Shown: piece after piece, positions 60,313 through 64,000 of the stretch | Position numbering within the stretch: the stretch's first letter is position 1 | Layout of the letters: every line of letters starts with the position of its first letter | NCBI RefSeq assembly: GCF_900116565.1 | Contig: NZ_FPCJ01000001.1 | Span: 1,528,540 to 1,592,539 of the forward strand | DNA length: 64,000 nucleotides | Source: Thermoflavifilum thermophilum | GTDB taxonomy: Bacteria > Bacteroidota > Bacteroidia > Chitinophagales > Chitinophagaceae | Direction: 5' to 3' | Translations under genes and position numbers: made by a program | Notes under the pieces: generated by a model | Seen by the model: the letters and a program-made list of their open reading frames with translations, nothing else | Told to the model about the DNA's origin: nothing | The model's database searches: none

Positions 60313-61866
60313 ATGGCAGAAAAGGGCATTCGCAAGTGGATTGTAACGATCACGGTGATCATGGCTTCCTTGCTGGAATTGATTGACACCACAATCGTAA
60401 ATGTATCATTGCCCGATATCATGGGCAATCTGGGTGCTACACTCGATGAAGTGGGCTGGGTAGTAACAGCTTATGCGATATCGAACGTGGTGATTTTGCC
60501 CATGTCGGGCTGGCTGGGCGAGCGTTTTGGCAGAAAGAATTATTTTTTGTTTTCCATCATTGTATTTACGGTTGCATCGTTTTTCTGCGGACATGCCACC
60601 AGTCTCAATGAACTGATTGTTTTTCGCATTATACAGGGTTTAGCGGGAGGTGGTTTGCTTTCTACGGCACAGGCCATATTGCTGGAAGCCTGGCCTCCGG
60701 AAGAAATTGGGCTGGCCACGGCTTTGTTTGGACTGGGTGCCGTTGTGGGCCCAACGGTGGGCCCTACCATTGGGGGTTATATCAATGATCATTTTTCCTG
60801 GCCATGGATTTTTTATGTGAATATTCCGGTGGGTGCCCTGGCTACTTTTCTGGTGGTAACGTTTATCCGGCCTACAGCTGCAAGAGGTAAAAACAAGCCG
60901 GTAGATTGGTGGGGCATTGTGTTGCTGGCTATCTCTGTAGGATGTCTGCAAACCGTGTTGGAAAAAGGAGAAAGAGAAGATTGGTTTGCATCCACTTTTA
61001 TTGTTGTGCTTACATTTATCTCGATTGTGAGTGGTATTCTGTTTATCTGGCGGGAAATCCAGGCTGCTGATCCGGTAATAGATTTCCGGATATTGCGTTA
61101 TCGCAGTTTTACCATTGGAATGTTTACATCCTTTATTCTGGGTTTGGGGTTATACGGATCGGTGTTTGTGTTTCCGGTGCTGTGTCAAAACATTTTGGGA
61201 TTCACGGCTGAACAAACTGGATTATTGCTTTTACCGGGCGGGCTGGCCACGATTTTTATGATGCCGTGGGTGGGGGCTATGCTTAAAAACAAAGTGCCCG
61301 CTCAATTTCTGGCTACTGCAGGTTTTCTGATTTTTTTCTTGTTCTGCATGCAAATGGTACATTACACCACCCAGATGTCGGGTACCACAGATTTTTTCTG
61401 GCCGTTGATTATACGCGGATTGGGAATGAGCCTGTTGTTTGTGCCCATTACCACACTGGCTGTGCAGGAATTGAGAGGGAAGGACATAGGTCAGGGAACA
61501 GGTTTGAATAACATGGCCCGTCAATTAGGTGGATCGTTCGGGATAGCCCTTATTACCACATTTCTCAATCGAAGAATAGCATTTCACCGTAACAGGCTAA
61601 TTGAAAATGTAAACCCTTACAACAATTCTTTTACCGAACGCTATGACATGCTCATGCATGGATTTCAGTTCAGAGGCTATGATGCCCAGACAGCCAGCCA
61701 CATGGCTTATCAGGCTATTGATGGTCAGCTCATGCGGCAAACGGCTTTGTTATCTTATGCTGATGTATTCTGGATTGTGGGAATTTTTTTCCTGGTTATG
61801 ATTCCATTGTTGTATTTGCAAAAATTCAATCGAAGCGGTGGCATGATGCCTGCCGGTGCGCATTAA
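60313..61866 (+). CDS. DHA2-family MFS drug transporter, EmrB-like (second copy)
   Basis: A 517-residue paralogue of the preceding gene, colinear from start to end, with the same motif A (GWLGERFGRK), motif C region (GAVVGPTVGPTIGGYI) and C-terminal YADVFWIVG. The ATG at 60313 aligns with the first copy (MAEKGIRK against MPERGFRK), so the TTG at 60301 is rejected. The pair arose by tandem duplication and has since diverged. Both would use the single HlyD/TolC pair. Confidence 0.92.
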   Translation: MAEKGIRKWIVTITVIMASLLELIDTTIVNVSLPDIMGNLGATLDEVGWVVTAYAISNVVILPMSGWLGERFGRKNYFLFSIIVFTVASFFCGHATSLNELIVFRIIQGLAGGGLLSTAQAILLEAWPPEEIGLATALFGLGAVVGPTVGPTIGGYINDHFSWPWIFYVNIPVGALATFLVVTFIRPTAARGKNKPVDWWGIVLLAISVGCLQTVLEKGEREDWFASTFIVVLTFISIVSGILFIWREIQAADPVIDFRILRYRSFTIGMFTSFILGLGLYGSVFVFPVLCQNILGFTAEQTGLLLLPGGLATIFMMPWVGAMLKNKVPAQFLATAGFLIFFLFCMQMVHYTTQMSGTTDFFWPLIIRGLGMSLLFVPITTLAVQELRGKDIGQGTGLNNMARQLGGSFGIALITTFLNRRIAFHRNRLIENVNPYNNSFTERYDMLMHGFQFRGYDAQTASHMAYQAIDGQLMRQTALLSYADVFWIVGIFFLVMIPLLYLQKFNRSGGMMPAGAH

Positions 61867-61933
61867 ATCCCATTTGCAGATACCAGAGAAGATCAGTATA
61901 TTGAAATAAGATCATTACAGTATTCATGGTAAT

Positions 61934-62818
61934 ATGGTAACAATACTGGCTCCAACGGATTTTTCGCTCAATGCCCGGCATGCTACTACTTATGCGGCAA
62001 AACTGATAGCACATCAGTTTCATAATGATGGTAGGTTGATTTTATTGCATGTATTTGAAGCCCCTTCGGCCATTTCAGAATATGAATTGAACATGCTTCA
62101 TTTTGACACCATGAAAACCTATATCCGTGAAAGGCTGGAGGAGCGAAAAAATGAACTGAAAGAAGAAGTGGACCGACACTTGCACATTGAATGTGTAGCC
62201 ACTAATGAAGGTTTGCTGGAGCATATCCGCAGGTTATGTGAGCACAACAGGGTTGACTTTGTAGTGATCGGGCTCACCGGTGCAGGTATGGGCAATATTT
62301 TTCTGGGTAGCCATACCGTTGAAATTGCCCAGCATGCTGGTTATCCGGTCATTACAGTGCCTCCGAGGGCCGAATTTCCTGGTGAACGTAATATCCGGAA
62401 AATCGTATTTGCCTATGATTTTTCTGCTGGTCTGCCTGCCGGCGACAAAGAGGAGTTATCCTCTCCGGAAGCTCATCCGCATTTTCAGGCCTTTGTGCGG
62501 ATTCGCCATGTGGTGCAACTTTTAGGTGTGGAATTGCTGGTGATGCATGTAGGATACCCCAAAAAGGAAGAACACGCGCAAATTGAAGCCCAGCAGAGGT
62601 TTCTGCAGGAGTATTTTTCCGGTCTGCAAGTGAGTTTTCATCACATCTCTTCGCGTCATGTGGTGAGTGGTATCAAGGATTTTGTACGTGATCAGCAGGC
62701 CGATATGATATTGTTGATTCCCCAGCAGCAGCGCTGGCCCGGAAGTTTGTTGAAGGTGAAACACACGCGGGCTGTATTGTTTCGCAGCACAGTGCCAGTG
62801 GTGACCATACCTGCATAG
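61934..62818 (+). CDS. Universal stress protein with two Usp domains
   Basis: A 294-residue soluble protein with two tandem UspA-like domains. The first ends with GLTGAGMGNIFLGSHTVEIAQHAGYPVITVPP (positions 62272-62364), close to the ATP-binding G-x2-G-x9-G-S/T pattern. The second, ending at VLFRSTVPVVTIPA, lacks that loop (IPQQQRWPGSLLKVKHTRA), so it may not bind nucleotide. The role is general stress. It follows the efflux operon and may be read from it. Confidence 0.87.
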   Translation: MVTILAPTDFSLNARHATTYAAKLIAHQFHNDGRLILLHVFEAPSAISEYELNMLHFDTMKTYIRERLEERKNELKEEVDRHLHIECVATNEGLLEHIRRLCEHNRVDFVVIGLTGAGMGNIFLGSHTVEIAQHAGYPVITVPPRAEFPGERNIRKIVFAYDFSAGLPAGDKEELSSPEAHPHFQAFVRIRHVVQLLGVELLVMHVGYPKKEEHAQIEAQQRFLQEYFSGLQVSFHHISSRHVVSGIKDFVRDQQADMILLIPQQQRWPGSLLKVKHTRAVLFRSTVPVVTIPA

Positions 62819-62864
62819 GAAGTGCTGCATGATAGCTTCCGTAAGCCATTGAAACTGTAGAGAA

Positions 62865-64000
62865 ATGAATCTGGTACATGATATAGCAGTGAGGTTGAAA
62901 TGGTATTGGCATGGACAGCAGGCATTGCGGTATCGCAATTACCGGTTGTTTATCGTTGGCCAGTCGTTATCACTTGTTGGTACCTGGATTCAACGAATTG
63001 CCATGATGTGGTTGGCTTATCAGATTACGCATTCTGCAGGCTGGCTGGGCATTATAGGATTCTGTGAACAAATTCCCATTTTCATTATTGCGCCTTTTGC
63101 TGGTGTATTTGCCGACCGATGGAATAAGCAAAAAGCATTGGCCCGGATTGAATCCCTGGCCATGTTTCAGGCGTTTTTGCTTGGCATCCTGACGGTTTTG
63201 AATCAGGTAAATGTCTGGCATCTCATGGGCCTGAGTTTGTTTTTGGGAACTGTCAATGCATTTGAAGTACCGGTCAGGCAATCGTTCGTAGTGGAAATGG
63301 TTAACCGCGACAAAACGGCGTTGGTTAATGCCATTGCGCTCAATTCTACAGTTTTCAATCTTTCCCGGCTTATTGGTCCATCAGTTGCCGGGGTGCTCAT
63401 TGCCACCGTAGGAGAGGCGTGGTGTTTTTTCATCAATGCGCTCAGCTATGCCGTGGTGGTGATTTGCGTGATGCTCATGCATATTTCATTGGATCATTCC
63501 CGTAAATCAGGAGAGGGTGCACAGATTATCTCTCAGCTGAAAGAAGGAGTGCGTTATGTATTTCATCATGAACAAATGGCAAGGCTGTTGGGATTATTGG
63601 CCATTGTAAGTTTTGTAAATGCCAGCCTGCGCACGCTGGCGCCGGTATTTGCCAAACAGGTGTTGCATGGAGGCGCGGGGACTTTTGGCTTGTTGATGAG
63701 TGCTTCAGGCGTGGGGGCGATGACAGGTGCGCTTTACTTAACCAATCGCAAAACGCTGCCAACCATGCTGCGCATTGTATCGCTCACGGGAATGGCCCTT
63801 GCCGCAGGGATGATGATATTTGCCATATCCCATGTGCTGTGGCTTTCGCTGGCTTGCATGGCCGTAACCGGCTTTGCCCAGATGCTGCATACAGCCACCA
63901 CCAATACTCTGTTGCAGGTATTTACAGATGACGATAAACGGGGGCGTGTGATGAGTTTTTATACCGTGTGCCTGCAAGGAACCATGCCGTTTGGCAGCCT
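62865..64000 (+). CDS. MFS exporter, EntS-like (3' end outside window)
   Basis: An open frame from the ATG at 62865 runs to the window edge (378 codons seen, no stop). The protein opens MNLVHDIAVRLKWYWHGQQ and shows at least ten helices. It has the MFS_3 features RNYRLFIVGQSLSLVGTWIQR, APFAGVFADRWNKQKAL, EVPVRQSFVVEMV and NSTVFNLSRLIGPSVAGVL. Relatives include enterobactin exporter EntS; the substrate here is unknown. It starts 46 bp after the stress-protein gene. Confidence 0.88.
   Translation, partial: MNLVHDIAVRLKWYWHGQQALRYRNYRLFIVGQSLSLVGTWIQRIAMMWLAYQITHSAGWLGIIGFCEQIPIFIIAPFAGVFADRWNKQKALARIESLAMFQAFLLGILTVLNQVNVWHLMGLSLFLGTVNAFEVPVRQSFVVEMVNRDKTALVNAIALNSTVFNLSRLIGPSVAGVLIATVGEAWCFFINALSYAVVVICVMLMHISLDHSRKSGEGAQIISQLKEGVRYVFHHEQMARLLGLLAIVSFVNASLRTLAPVFAKQVLHGGAGTFGLLMSASGVGAMTGALYLTNRKTLPTMLRIVSLTGMALAAGMMIFAISHVLWLSLACMAVTGFAQMLHTATTNTLLQVFTDDDKRGRVMSFYTVCLQGTMPFGS

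Noticed and set aside
58733-61866. Duplicate emrB genes as an assembly artefact
   Set aside because: The copies differ at many positions along the whole length and have different flanks, so this is an old duplication.
1-64000. CRISPR array, insertion sequence, prophage or rRNA inside the window
   Set aside because: No regularly spaced repeats, transposase or integrase genes, phage structural genes or rRNA sequence were seen by reading.

Overview
This is a Bacteroidota chromosome segment, most like the Chitinophagaceae. The lineage is inferred from several independent signs: a complete alternative complex III / cytochrome oxidase cluster in the Bacteroidota order, a type IX secretion C-terminal sorting domain, a DUF4293 protein, a large type II-C Cas9, weak Shine-Dalgarno sites, and repeated TAnnTTTG promoter -7 boxes (Bacteroidota sigma factor) in front of genes and tRNAs. 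The cas region is visibly more AT-rich than the rest and looks acquired.

Layout. 1-5474: type II-C CRISPR-Cas locus (cas9-cas1-cas2, minus strand); the array is probably just left of the window. A tracrRNA, with its own promoter and terminator, is encoded on the plus strand between cas1 and cas9. 5475-9801: tRNA-Asn, hflX, an S9-peptidase-like protein lacking its nucleophile, and an outer-membrane barrel. 10064-14418: hybrid sensor kinase, single-domain response regulator and oxyR. 14574-21743: barrel protein, small membrane protein, GH25 lysozyme, metE under a cobalamin riboswitch, a secreted GH172/DUF2961 enzyme, a Sco copper chaperone and purN. 22014-37505: respiratory island, with actABCDEF, coxB, coxA, ctaB, two subunit-III proteins, a subunit-IV protein, then a Sco-like thiol protein and a DUF420 protein. 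37586-43383: dusB, proC, two exported ferritin-like proteins, an L,D-transpeptidase, a lipoprotein MsrB and a glycosyltransferase. 43447-49706: LON-domain protein, LptC, aldo/keto reductase, EamA transporter, AhpD-like protein, GH27 alpha-galactosidase and a 2-hydroxyacid dehydrogenase. 49914-55406: T9SS cargo protein, DUF4293 protein, MaeB-type malic enzyme, tRNA-Arg, MarC and a TPR protein. 55538-64000: TetR-controlled TolC/HlyD/two-EmrB efflux operon, a tandem universal stress protein, and an MFS exporter cut by the window end.

How it works together. ActA-F would oxidise menaquinol and pass electrons through c-hemes to the A1-type CoxAB oxidase. CtaB makes the heme precursor and Sco delivers copper. 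The TetR gene probably controls its own pump operon through twin palindromes inside its promoter. B12 would shut off metE. OxyR, AhpD-like, MsrB and ferritin-like proteins form a loose oxidative-stress theme.

Most of the window is housekeeping or respiratory. The parts most worth attention are the CRISPR locus (the tracrRNA gene and an apparent repeat in the Cas9 C-terminal half), the degenerate S9 protein, the Sco-like protein without copper ligands, and the TetR operator. I see no CRISPR repeats, transposases, rRNA or prophage inside the window. Promoter calls are by consensus matching only.
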